DNA of 64,000 bases from Nereocystis luetkeana (Eukaryota; Sar; Phaeophyceae; Laminariales; Laminariaceae), in the NCBI GenBank assembly GCA_031213475.1, contig JARUPZ010000025.1, forward strand, positions 9,069,544-9,133,543, in the 5' to 3' direction. Position 1 is the first letter of the stretch. The number at the start of each line of letters is the position of its first letter. The position numbers and the translations under genes were made by a program. Under the pieces are notes generated by a model that saw only the letters and a program-made list of their open reading frames with translations, did no database searches and was not told the DNA's origin. Shown piece after piece: positions 45,318-55,083 of the stretch.

Positions 45318-45487
45318 CAAGCCATGGATGGCCGTAGTCGCATAACCAAAGACCCTAGCACCACTAGAATGCCGGGACGGAGCACGTCAGGTTTTTACCG
45401 ACCAGGCAGGCATTGCTTGCACCAAGCGCCGTGAAGTGTTGGTCGTACGGAGGGTGAGCTGCATCCTACTAAGAACGCGGGCGGAGG
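45318..45487 (+). repeat. G1 dispersed repeat
   Basis: CATGGATGGCCGTAGTCGCA to GAGCTGCATCCTACTAAGAA, directly followed by a short G run. Confidence 0.7.
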
Positions 45488-45528
45488 GGGGGGGTGCGAT
45501 GGCGAGAAAAGGGGTGGTGAAAGAACAC

Positions 45529-46082
45529 GTCACCAGCATCGTCGCCAACCCCGCCAAAACCATCATTCATGATTCCAGTCATGATTCTAACCCCGGGACG
45601 AACGACGGTGGGGAATGTTTTCATGCTTAGCAGGCTCGTTCACGGGTAAGGTTAAAACTCGCGGGTCGGGTCGGGTCGGGTCGGGTCGGGTCGGGTCGGG
45701 CCGGGTGGGATCGGGTTGGGCGGATCGGGTCACCTAACCCGACCCAGACCTGACGCGTGAGCTTTTGAAGACCTCCGGACCCTAACCCACCCGACTTGAC
45801 CTGTGAGTGGTTGAATACCTCCTGACCCGACCCGCGGGTGGGATCAGGAGCCGTGAACAGCCCCGATATTTTGGCTCCTTCGCAAGTGTCGAAAGCTGCA
45901 TTGACCAATAAGAAGGGGCGCCGGAGGTGGGCGTCCCAATCGGCACAGAGGAATACTCCCACGCCTCGGACAGATGATCGATTCCCACTTCAATCATGAT
46001 CTAGATCTTTCGGGGTAGATATATTCGTGATCTGTATGATCTGTACGACCTACCAGGTACGCAGTTCTTGCTGCCGGGTGGG
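45529..46082 (+). repeat. Left arm of a ~550-bp inverted repeat
   Basis: Reverse complement of 47371-47912 with only scattered differences. From outside in it holds CACCAGCATCGTCGCCAACC, (GGGTC)n sequence, GGATCAGGAGCCGTGAACAG, AATAAGAAGGGGCGCC and an H1 segment with GATCTGTATGATCTG, ending GCTGCCGGGTGGG. It carries TACCAGGTA at 46051-46059, which the other arm lacks. The two arms with their ~1.3-kb spacer could be one element with long terminal inverted repeats or an inverted duplication. Confidence 0.85.
46051..46059 (+). other. CCWGG scar with a perfect empty site
   Basis: GACCTACCAGGTACGCAG here versus GACCTACGCAG in the right arm (rc; TA at 47394-47395). The difference is exactly CCAGG plus one duplicated TA. 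Confidence 0.95.
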
Positions 46083-46084
46083 TG

Positions 46085-46320
46085 TTCCACACTTCAAGCT
46101 CCAGCATAGGCATCGCCAGGAAACAAGGCAGAGCAGGGGTGGGCGGGGAGGGTGCTAACCCACACACCCATGTCGTGAAGATGGAGCCTGGACGCAGCTT
46201 CGGACTTAAGAGTTGCTGGTAGATGAGCGTGTAATGAGAGAGAAGGGTGGGGGTACAGGCAGCAGCAGGTGGAGTAGATCGATGGTGAGTCGGAAGTGTT
46301 GTAGGCATAGAGTCGAGTTA
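46085..46320 (+). mobile_element. S1 retroposon 5'-region copy
   Basis: CTTCAAGCTCCAGCATAGGC, GATGGAGCCTGGACGCAGCT, GTGTAATGAGAGAGAAGG and GGTGGAGTAGATCGATGG match the 5' half of 472-806 in order. It fills the left part of the spacer between the inverted arms; a 3'-half fragment (CTGCACATTGTCAAACGGCA) follows at 46690-46725. Confidence 0.55.
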
Positions 46321-46430
46321 GACGCGTTGGCTGTACATATCTCCACAGGTGCCCCTAACCCTCGTGAGCCTTTCCGAGGGGGCAATTGATTATAACAAGT
46401 GACGGTTCCAGCTACGGTCACTGCGTGCTT

Positions 46431-46555
46431 GGGGGGCGATACTGATATTAATAAGGGTCCGAATTACAACGCAGGGAGCAGTACGACACGGGCGTGATAA
46501 GATCCTGTACCCATGCTGCTGGGCCCTCACTCTACTCGTAGACGGTGGATAACAC
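46431..46555 (+). repeat. Dispersed repeat shared with 33.27-33.40 kb
   Basis: Second copy of the GCTTGGGGGGCGATAC repeat; contains a TATTAATA scar that the 33.3-kb copy lacks at the equivalent place. Confidence 0.45.
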
Positions 46556-47044
46556 CAATGTTATGATTCTGGTCAAGCCACAATATCTTCCGATCCCCAA
46601 GGGATTGATCGGTTTCCTTGGTGCGCTCCTTGCGCGGTGGAAGTTCGTTTATGGCCTACTGATGTTGAAGCTTGTGTATGTGCCAGGTGCTTAGTATGCT
46701 GCACATTGTCAAACGGCAAACCTATCAAAGGCAAAGATGCATGCATGCGTCTTGGAAGAAGGGTTGTGCCTCCACCGCTCCCGTCAACTCGAGGAATATC
46801 TCGTGCGCCCACTGAGCGCCGTTGCCTGCTCTCCGGCATGCTTCGAGAGGCGAATTCGTATCCAGCACCCGCTCAAGGTGGCTTAAACTCCGTCTGAGGA
46901 TTCAATACGGACCAGGGCCGCCGCTTGCATGTTCGGCATGTATACATGGTACACACGGATTCCCTGAGTTCCGCAGCTTCAGACTCGGTTCCATTCCGCA
47001 AGAGGTATACTGGGTATGTCCAACATGAGGTCATATAAAACTCG

Positions 47045-47118
47045 TAGTACGCACGGTCGAAGTATTACACACAGCTTGCAAGGACAAGTTTCGACGAAAT
47101 CCTCGATCTCACTGCTGA
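47045..47118 (+). repeat. F1 dispersed ~80-bp repeat
   Basis: GTACGCACGGTCGAAGTATT to TTTCGACGAAATCCTCGATC; lies within the spacer of the inverted repeat. Confidence 0.6.
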
Positions 47119-47370
47119 CGTTTTGCATTTTATTTTGTATAAAATGCATCCGCGAGACAGCGCGGTAGAGGGTCTGCGCCCTCATCCCTCACTACCCCCA
47201 CGGCACGCTCAAGCACTCATAAGTATGAACACGTCCGACAGATCACGACGGTAGATCGTGTAGATCCTAGCCTAACGTCATGATGCGTTATGCAGTACCT
47301 GTACAGTACAGATCAGAAATGCGCTAGACAACCCAAGCAACATGTGCTAGATCATGCAGAATGTACATCT

Positions 47371-47912
47371 CCCACCCGGCAGCAAGAACTGCGTAGGTCG
47401 TACAGATCATACAGATCACGAATATATCTACCCCGAAAGATCCAGATCATGATTGAAGTGGGATTCGATTATCTGTCCGAGGCGTGGGAGTATTCCTCTG
47501 AGCCGATTGGGACGCCCACCATCGGCGCCCCTTCTTATTGGTCAGTGCAGCTGTCGACACTTGCGAAGGAGTCAAAATATCGGGGATGTTCACGGCTCCT
47601 GATCCCACCCGCGGGTCGGGTCAGGAGGTCTTCAACAACTCACAGGTCAAGTCGGGTGGGGTAGGGTCGGGAGGTCTTCAAAAGCTCACGTGTCAGGTCT
47701 GGGCCGGGTTAGATGACCCGACCCGCCCAGCCCGACCCGACCCGACCCGACCCGACCCGACCCGACCCGACCCGCGAGTTTTAACCTTACCCGTGAACGA
47801 GCCTGCTAAAGCATGAAAGCATTCCCTACCGTCGTTCGTCTCGGGGTTAGAATCATGAATGGAATCATGAATGATGGTTTTTGCGGGGTTGCCGACGATG
47901 CTGGTGTCGTCA
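47371..47912 (-). repeat. Right arm of the ~550-bp inverted repeat
   Basis: See the left arm. This arm has a longer CCCGA array (about 47726-47775) and lacks the CCAGG scar. A plus-strand frame of 124 codons crosses the arm, but the equivalent on the other arm is also only a partial frame, so no gene is called. Confidence 0.85.
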
Positions 47913-48137
47913 AGCTCGTGGCACAGGGTGTAAATACCTCTACTAGTATTCGTGTTGCCTGCCACCCCCATGAAGCCGACATATATGCCACCCATGTGAG
48001 CGAAACCTTCCGCTTGTTCTCCCTCGGACTCCTCTTGGAAACGCTTCAGCCCCGGCCGCAATGCCAGACTATAAATAAATATCGCCGGCCTCATAGGCTT
48101 CTCCATGTTGGCAGAAGGTGGCCGGAACCCTCCCCTT

Positions 48138-48224
48138 GCACCATGTGGGCGCAAAGACACATACTTGTGGAGACATTGAACTATGCAGTACACCATTGGG
48201 TTTACCTACTTTGCCCCCCCCCCC
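48138..48224 (+). mobile_element. M5 MITE, left half only
   Basis: TGCACCATGTGGGCGCAAAG and ACTTGTGGAGACATTGAACT match the left part of the complete element at 48231; it ends at a C run. Confidence 0.6.
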
Positions 48225-48230
48225 CCTCTT

Positions 48231-48384
48231 GCACAATGTGGCCGTAAACACATCCTTGTGAAAACATTGAGCAATGTGGTAATTCTCACAAGGCGCCGAT
48301 AGGCTCTCTCGTACTCCGTACGCCTAATGGTGTGCTACGTTGTCCAATGTCTCCACAAGGCTTGTTTTACGACCACACTGTGCA
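48231..48384. mobile_element. M5 MITE
   Basis: About 155 bp; left end GCACAATGTGGCCGTAAACA and ATCCTTGTG are matched in inverse at the right end (GTCTCCACAAGGCTTGTTTT, CCACACTGTGC). A poly-G run follows directly, as at 63.27 kb. Confidence 0.75.
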
Positions 48385-48599
48385 TGGGGGGGGGGGGGGG
48401 TTCCCGTCCACCGTGAAGCGATGGTTCGGGTCTCCCCGCAGTCCATCTAGAACAAATACATCTGCTAGTCCATCTAGAACAAATACGTACGTAGCACTTG
48501 GCTACCAACGGGGGCAGCGCGGGCATACGATTGGGCACCTCTCCAAGCGCCGCCATCCTATTGGCCGTGTTGAAAGCGGTAGGAAGAAGAGCCAGCGCA

Positions 48600-48740
48600 T
48601 TACCCGCCTCCGACGCGTTGTAAACCCCGAAAGGTCCACCTTGTCAGGCGTTCCTCCCACTCGGCCTCGAGGGCCGCCATGTAATACTGGGCGTTGGGGT
48701 TCAAAGCAGAGCCTCCGATTTGGTAGTCGGAGCGCGACAT
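48600..48740 (-). CDS. Short unidentified frame, protein-like
   Basis: ATG-headed 46-codon frame MSRSDYQIGGSALNPNAQYY followed by MAALEAEWEERLTRWTFRGL. Composition is clearly protein-like, with an amphipathic helix. No family is recognised; it could be a first exon, part of a decayed coding region or a piece of a mobile element. Confidence 0.25.
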   Translation of the reverse strand: MSRSDYQIGGSALNPNAQYYMAALEAEWEERLTRWTFRGLQRVGGG

Positions 48741-49669
48741 CTTGTGGTCGAATGTCGAACGCTGTGAACACGGGGCACACGGCAGCGCCCGGCGGCGCCT
48801 CTTTTTTATTGCATGAAATCCCTGTGGCGGGGAGGAAATAACGAGGGATTTAGTGGAGGTAGTACTTTCTGGTCGAAAACAGTTACGAGCGATAGTTGGA
48901 ATCCTCCTATCGGTTTACAAATTACTCGGGCACACCTTCTTCGTATACTTCGAAGTGTACTGTAGGTCATGCGATTGTTCATACTTTCTTTTCCGCTTTC
49001 GTCAGTTTTTGGGCGGCGTAGAGAGCCCATAGAGTGAGGAAAGGAGCATCATAAAAATTAAACGCTACCCCCATGAAGCAAACACTCGTCTAGTCGAGCT
49101 GATAACCATCCTCAGGCGGGCCGAGAGCATCGCCACTAACAGGGAGCAAAGCGAGACAGACGAAAAAGTTGGGTTCCTCTCCTGGGGGCGCCATCCATGA
49201 GCTCGCGCGTGCTGTGAGCGCCGGTCATCGAATAGCGGGCCGGCTCCAGTACGGCAAGGCTCCAGTCCGGAGGCACCCAGGTGAAGGAGGCTGGCGAACT
49301 GCATAGGCTAACCCTGCTGCAGCTCACCTCCCCCCCGACTCGGTCATGAGCAGCCCTCTAGCCAGCACCAACGGGTGGGGTTGACCGTTTCGGTCGAACC
49401 CGGTACGCCAGAAAACGCAGGCTGGCCCCCCCACCCCGATGCGGAGGGCGGGCGAGTGTGATGGATGTCTTCTTGTATTTCTGGAGAAGCTCCACGATCA
49501 AGCACCAGTACGCGTGCTCGGGGAGAGCTAACAACACGGCCGAGGGGGCAGAGGTCACGGTCAGATTAGGCGTGTCGCGATAGGGATATGGTAGCACCTT
49601 TTTTGGCCAAATTACTTCTGACTGAACGGGCTTCTGAACCCAAAGATCGTTGGAAACCCCCAAAACGTA

Positions 49670-49737
49670 TTACGGGGGGCCATAGTTAATAGGACCAAAT
49701 ATTGTTTGTAGAAAATATTAACTATGGTCCCCCATAA
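49670..49737. mobile_element. M1 MITE copy 18, 68-bp minimal form
   Basis: Only the two inverted repeats and a few internal bases remain (AAATATTGTTTGTAGAAAAT), with TA on both sides. An internal deletion derivative close to a pure hairpin. Confidence 0.9.
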
Positions 49738-50225
49738 TAGTGTTTTACTGCTTCCTACCACTTTTCGTGATACCCCTGCAGTACGTGGGCTTTAGGATTG
49801 GTTTTACCGGGGTTTGCACTTTTCGGCGTTTTTCAAAAGGCATTTTTTGGGTGACTTACTAATGACTTGGTAACAGAACCGGGCTCCTCAAAGTGAGGAA
49901 GGAAGCCCCACAAAAAAATAGGTTTGCTGTATGCCCCTGCCGCACCGCGCGTAGTCACTGGCCCTTTAACACCCTTAATGCCAATGAACGCCTGCAACAA
50001 CTATCACGGCGTGGCACAGCATTGGGTGGAGTCGGTGGAGGCAAGGCTGTCTAAATGGGCCCTGCCTTGGGCCAGCTTACAAGCTGTTTAGCACACAGCA
50101 GCGATGTTTTCCGGGGCTTCCTCCTCTCGGAGTCGCCGTCTCTCTTCGAGCGTCGTCGATGATGTCCCGTGATGGCGACGGTGGCGGCGGTTCGGGCAGC
50201 GTTGGGGGGGGTCGGGACTCCTCAC

Positions 50226-50431
50226 CTCCGGCGCTCCCTGCGGGCGTCGGCCGTGACAGTCTTCCCACCGGAAAACTGCGCCGGTCCCGTCGCTGACTGC
50301 GGCATGTGACGGGCATCACCGGCGGTATCATCCAGCTTGATGTACGCGAAGTGTTCTGAGTGAAGTGATTTGAAGACATCGAACAGCCGTTCTATAATAA
50401 GGAGCATATCAGCAGGCCCTCGTATTTTCAT
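50226..50431 (-). CDS. Putative 5' exon, unidentified protein
   Basis: ATG-initiated frame of 68 codons plus 2 nt ending at donor CGGAG|GTGAGG. The peptide MKIRGPADMLLIIERLFDVF, KSLHSEHFAYIKLDDTAGDA, RHMPQSATGPAQFSGGKTVT has a clear helical, aliphatic start, unlike the low-complexity frames around it. A possible acceptor (TAGCCGCAG) lies 6 bp before the ATG, so it may be an internal exon. Downstream, 50100-50190 contains a Glu/Arg-rich frame (TTLEERRRLREEEAPENIAA) that could be the next exon. No domain recognised. Confidence 0.42.
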
Positions 50432-50759
50432 GTTGAACTGCGGCTAGCTGTAAGTAGCTGTGGCATCACCCACCAATACGCAAACGCATGCTCTATGTAC
50501 TGCGCACGGCTCTTGGGTTCGTCCTTGCTGTGGCTGCTGCACACAGGGTGCCTCACCGATACCACTCTGTCTCGATATATAAGGACCGTTTGTATCCTAA
50601 TATTTAATACAAAAGGCCTTTTTTTGTGGGGATATAGTGGTAGGCAATACGTCGGTATGCCGATACGGTTGATGACTTGAGCGCAAGGACTGCCCCCGGC
50701 ACCGAAAACGGTATGCTTCGACTTGCCACAAGCTTTGGAATGCTAGAAGAGCACATCGC

Positions 50760-50945
50760 ACGCACGCAGTGTATGCGTGCCAAGGTTGCGGTGAGCGTTC
50801 TCGGATACGGCTAGGTTGCGGTGAGCGTTCTCGGATGCGGCTGTGCTACTGTACTACTACTGATTGATGCGTGCCAAGGTTGCTGTGAGCGTTCTTGGGT
50901 GCCTCTGTGCTGCTGCTGTACTACTACGGTGCTGCTACGGTGTAC
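50760..50945 (+). repeat. GGTTGCGGTGAGCGTTCTCG tandem repeat
   Basis: Three units (about 50783, 50813 and 50877) of GTTGCGGTGAGCGTTCTCGG with variable spacers containing TACTGTACTACTAC. Confidence 0.8.
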
Positions 50946-51174
50946 TCCGGACGTTCGATTCAGCCACCGGGTGCATAGACACATAAAAGCACAAGCGAGA
51001 AGAAGCCACGACTTGTGTCAACCAAAACATTCATAGATAATGCACATACAAGTACATAGAAACGAAAAGCCATGAATATACTATAATACTTACTGATAGT
51101 CGTAGTATGAACAGAGGCGTGCTATGATAGGGGTTCTGTACCTTGTACCTTTTTTAGACCCAAACGGTTGTGGC

Positions 51175-51300
51175 TGACGGGGCTCCTGAACGGTTTCCTT
51201 TTGTTTCCGAGGTTTTCTTCTCTCGGGAAAGTTATGAGTGATCCATGTTGAAGATCACGCTGCACATTGTCGGACGGCAAGAGAAATAATAATAATACAT
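51175..51300 (+). mobile_element. S1 retroposon copy
   Basis: GGTTTCCTTTTGTTTCCGAG, GAGTGATCCATGTTGAAGAT, TGCACATTGTCGGACGGCAA and a (AAT)n tail; a clean 3' end with 5' truncation. Confidence 0.75.
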
Positions 51301-51359
51301 ATCCCATTTCGGCTACAACACCGATAGTGTTTTTATATACCATTGATGGTACAGCAGTA

Positions 51360-51568
51360 GTGGTGGTCCCTCTATAGTGCCGGTTGAGTAGTGCCGACTA
51401 CCCGCTATATAGTGCCCGTGTCCTCGCTTGGCACGGCAGATGGGATTAATTAACCAGTGTGGGGCAGTTAGTAGTGTGCGGAGTAACTAGTGCCGGTTGC
51501 CGCTACATGTAGTGCGGTATTGTTGGCTTTAAGCGCATATTGTACCGGCAATATAGAGGGGCCGGCAC
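51360..51568. mobile_element. M4 MITE, complete copy
   Basis: Ends GTGGTGGTCCCTCTATAGTG and (inverse) TATAGAGGGGCCGGCAC, with TA on both sides (51358-51359 and 51569-51570). About 209 bp, no coding capacity. TA flanks again indicate a Tc1/mariner-type element. Confidence 0.8.
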
Positions 51569-51639
51569 TATTGTGCACCTACGTAGGCCACGGGACTGTG
51601 CATCGGGTTGAGTGATCATTTTATCTCTAGAGCAGTGTT

Positions 51640-51780
51640 TGGGTGAGGTCGGGTTTTTGACCGACCAGGTGAAACAGGGGTTGCTTGCACCAAGCGCGAC
51701 GCGCCGTGAGCTGCTCGGCGAGTCGCATGAAGGGTGAGTTGCACCGTTTGCTAGGAACTGCTTGTGAGGCTGACTTTCTT
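51640..51780 (+). repeat. G1 dispersed repeat, 3' part
   Basis: Starts at TTTTTGACCGACCAGGTGAA and runs to CTAGGAACTGCTTGTGAGGC; the 5' half is missing. Confidence 0.6.
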
Positions 51781-51857
51781 ACGTATGGATGACAGCGTCG
51801 AAATCATTGGCTTGTTTTGTGGTGCGGCCACTTCCAGGAGGGGGGGGGCGTAGTCGT

Positions 51858-52100
51858 GTCATGACACTACTGTGCGGTAGGGGAAAGAGACATGCCTCTA
51901 CTGCTGTGCGGTAGGGGGGGGGGTACCCATATCATGCCACTACAGTGCGGTATGGAAGAGAGGAATGCTACGGCAGGGGAGAGAGCGATGCCTCTACAGT
52001 GCGGTAGGGTAAGTACTCATGTCATACCACTACAGTGCGGTATGGAAGAGAGGAATGCCACGGTAGGGGAGAGAGCAATGCCTCTGCAGTGCGGCAGCTG
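51858..52100 (+). repeat. CTACAGTGCGGTA tandem array
   Basis: Five to six units with CCTCTACAGTGCGGTAGGG or CCACTACAGTGCGGTATGG, in a higher-order ~104-bp period; one unit contains a G run and GGTACCCATATCATG, linking it to the G1 5' end that follows. Confidence 0.8.
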
Positions 52101-52104
52101 GGGG

Positions 52105-52302
52105 GGGGAGGGGGGGGGGGGGGGGTACTCGATATCATGTATGGCCATAGGCGTAGGACTATAGACCTTCGCACCCCTACTGTGCAGTGCCGGGACGGAC
52201 CATGTCGGGTATTCATCGACCAGGCAGACATTGCTTCTTGCACAAAGCGCGAAGCGCCATGAGGTGTTCGGCGAGTCGCATGCATCTTACTAAGAACCGC
52301 TA
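52105..52302 (+). repeat. G1 dispersed repeat
   Basis: Starts in a G run at GGTACTCGATATCATG and ends at CATCTTACTAAGAACCGC. A partial third 5' end occurs at 52318-52360. Confidence 0.75.
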
Positions 52303-52427
52303 GGGGTGATGGGGAGTGCACTCATTGTCATGCTCGGCCGTGGTCGTATAACCATAGACGGGGGGGGGAGAAGTCGGAGTGGGCCGCGTTGCTGTCGCCG
52401 GAGCGGGTGAAGGAGAAGGGAGGGGGT

Positions 52428-52645
52428 GTACTCAAAGGGAGAGATGTGCTCGATTTCTTACATGGCCGTAGTCGTATGACCATAGACCCTCGCATCCCTA
52501 CAATGCCGGGACAGAGCATGTCGGGTTTTCACCGACCAGGCAGACATCGCTTGCACCAAGCGCGAAGCGCCGTGAGGTGTGTGGCGAGTCGCATGAAGGG
52601 CGAGCTGCATCCTACTAAGAACAGCTTGTGAGGCGGACTTGCATA
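52428..52645 (+). repeat. G1 dispersed repeat
   Basis: Well-preserved copy from GTACTCAAAGGGAGAGATGT to AACAGCTTGTGAGGCGGACT. The three copies within 900 bp suggest local amplification. Confidence 0.78.
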
Positions 52646-53254
52646 TGGATGGCAGCTTCAATGAGTTATTTTAATTTCCGGTGTAGCTACTTTCAGAGAC
52701 AGCAATGGGAGGACTATGTAACTGCCTCTTGGGTGCCTTACCATGAACGCTACGTGATGCGATGAATTCCCTAGTGCGGAGTCAAGGTTGTTTACCTTGC
52801 ACCGATGATCTAACTCGGCAACCTGCTGTGGGCGACCGCCAAAAAAGAAAAAAGGAAACAAAAACGGTACGCTGGTTGTCTAGCTCACGTAATGAGCGGC
52901 ATGTTTTACAGTGTCATTACCAACCGGCGCCAACCCAACCTATATATAACAGGGGGGGGGGGGGGGGGGCAAAAACGCCTACGACGTAACGGAAGCCCCA
53001 GGGGGCACCAACAGTCCACCCGCCGGGTAAAAAACGGCCGAATTAACTGAAACGTTAACCGGGGGACACAAACGGTCCATCCCTGGAGGAAGAACGCCTA
53101 TTGGAGAGAGTGCGGCAAGTGCAACATATGGCGGAAAAAAAGAGCCAAGCTGCGGTACGGGGTACGGGAGAGTACCTTCTTTTCATACTTTTTTATACCT
53201 TTTGTTGTCAGGTTACTCACGTTAAGAGCTCTGTTCCTTGTCCAAATTATAATG

Positions 53255-53545
53255 GCAGATGATCGATTCCCACTTGAAACATCTAGATATTTCAGGGCAG
53301 ATATATTCCTGATATGTATGATCTGTATGACCTGTATGATATGTATGATATATATGATATGTATGATCTGTATGATCTACATGAGCTGTATGATCTGTAT
53401 GATCTGTATGATCTGTATTATCTGTATGATATGTATGGTCTGTATGATCTAGCTCATGTTGCCGGGTGGGAGCCGTACTCGTCGTATAAACTGCATGATC
53501 TAGGACACGTTTCCTGTGTTTGATCTGTACTGTACAAATCCAGCA
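53255..53545 (+). repeat. H1 element with GTATGATCT minisatellite
   Basis: GATGATCGATTCCCACTTGA, TTTCAGGGCAGATATATTCC, then about 16 units of ATCTGTATG type (53305-53455), then ATCTAGCTCATGTTGCCGGG. In the inverted arms (46.0 and 47.4 kb) the same flanks enclose only two to three units. Confidence 0.78.
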
Positions 53546-53639
53546 CAACATATTTTAACGGCAGATAGGTATAGGACATAGATTACCTACAGCGTGAGCT
53601 GTTCTATGTGTGGAACAGACACGATAGGGAGTAAGACTT

Positions 53640-54290
53640 CGCGCATTGGCTCCCTGTTTGTTTTTATTTCCCTTTCTAACCCTACGTAGTTTTCGTCTTT
53701 CGGGGAATGGCTATGAGTGACCAACGTTGAAGCTACTGTAGTCCAACAGTCTATTGTAGCGCATTTGTCTACTGTGCAGGGCAATAGGTTTGTTTTCTGA
53801 AGTTGTTTCCCCCAAGTACTTAACATTTGATAAATGGTGAGTTCTAATCTCGGCGATCATCCCTTTTCCCACATGGAAAACAAACAAAAAAGGGGAGAAG
53901 GTGGAGTATGCCTCTGTTCTGGTCAGCAGCGCGTGGCGAGGGGTCGCCCCGGAGATCATTCTTTCAATATTTTGTTGTTTTCTTCTTTCGGGGAATGTTT
54001 ATGAGTGGTGAACGTTGAAGCTACTGTAGTCCAATAGGCTATTGTAGCCCAATAGTCTACTGCAGGCCAATAGGTTGCCTTTTGATATTGTTTCCCTTGG
54101 TTTCCTGTTCTTGGGGAATGCCTCTGAGTGGTCAACGTTGAAGCTGCTGTAGTCCAATAGGCTATTTAGTGTAGCCCTATAGTCTACTGGATAGGCCAGT
54201 AGGTTCGCTTTTTTTATATTGTCTCCCTCGGTTTCCTTCTTCTGGGGAATAGTTGTGAGTGATCAACATGAGGGTGGCAAACGCAATAAT
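53640..54290 (+). repeat. Amplified S1-derived array
   Basis: Four segments (about 53680, 53975, 54095, 54225) each with TTCTTTCGGGGAATG, GAGTGACCAACGTTGAAGCT and then CTACTGTAGTCCAATAGGCT or a variant. The first two blocks are S1 sequence; the CCAATAGTCTACTG part is extra. A local tandem amplification of part of S1. Confidence 0.65.
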
Positions 54291-54356
54291 AACCACATAG
54301 CCCTAACTACTAAGGTTCACCCCCCCCGTGTAAACTGAACGCTCTTCGCGATATTG

Positions 54357-54405
54357 GTTTCATTATTATTATTTCTTTTGCCATCCGACAATGTGCAGTA
54401 TGATC
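54357..54405 (-). mobile_element. S1 retroposon, short 3' fragment
   Basis: (ATT)n, CTTTTGCCATCCGACAATG, CAGTATGATCTTC and then a break. Confidence 0.6.
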
Positions 54406-54447
54406 TTCTGTTGTTTTTTGGTTGCTTTTGGGAGACTTACTGATATA

Positions 54448-54556
54448 TTACGGGGGACCATAGTAAATAAATAGTACCAAATATTGTTATTAAAAAAAGG
54501 AAAATATATAGTTCGTTGTGTGTGCCGTAGGCCCTATTTAATATGTTCCCCCGTGA
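54448..54556. mobile_element. M1 MITE copy 19
   Basis: TA on both sides. The left repeat reads GTAAATAAATAG where canonical copies read GTAAATAGG: the extra bases are AA plus a duplicated TA, a two-base scar. Confidence 0.9.
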
Positions 54557-54678
54557 TAGTAGTAACAATGCTTTAGTAACAGTACGAATTGCTTACTAAT
54601 GGTACTGGTGAATTACTAACAATACTTTAACTACTTTCTAATATTAATAGTACTAATGACTCAGTCATAGTACTACTA

Positions 54679-54830
54679 CTATTATTATTTCTTTTGCCGT
54701 CCGACAGTGTGCAGCATGATCTTCAACATGGATCACTCATAACTTTCCCGAAAGAAGAAAACCTCGGAAACAAAAGGAAACCCATGCTACCTCCCTTCTG
54801 TACCAACTTTCGGCTTGACTACTCCATTGG
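54679..54830 (-). mobile_element. S1 retroposon copy
   Basis: ATT-rich tail, CGTCCGACAGTGTGCAGCAT, GATCACTCATAACTTTCCCG and out to GGCTTGACTACTCCATT. Confidence 0.75.
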
Positions 54831-54840
54831 AGTAGGTTGT

Positions 54841-54876
54841 ACCCAGAACGGGACTGCGGTCCCAAAAGGGTTAAAA
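54841..54876. mobile_element. M3 MITE, right half
   Basis: ACCCAGAACGGGACTGCGGT and CCCAAAAGGGTTAA. It lies between two S1 copies in opposite orientation. Confidence 0.6.
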
Positions 54877-54884
54877 GACCTCGT

Positions 54885-55010
54885 GCATACCGTGAAGGTG
54901 ATCGGTTTCCTTTGTTTTTACGGGGATCTTCTTCCAGGAATGTTTTGAGTGATCAACGTTGAAGCTCATGCTGCACATTGTCGGATGGCAAGCGTAACAA
55001 CAATTTTTTT
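54885..55010 (+). mobile_element. S1 retroposon copy
   Basis: ATCGGTTTCCTTTGTTTTTA, GAGTGATCAACGTTGAAGCT, CATGCTGCACATTGTCGGAT, GGCAAGCGTAACAACAA. Confidence 0.7.
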
Positions 55011-55083
55011 ATTAGAACAGCACTACACATTGTCGGATTGAAAGCATACTACTACTACTATACTACTACTACTACCACTACTA

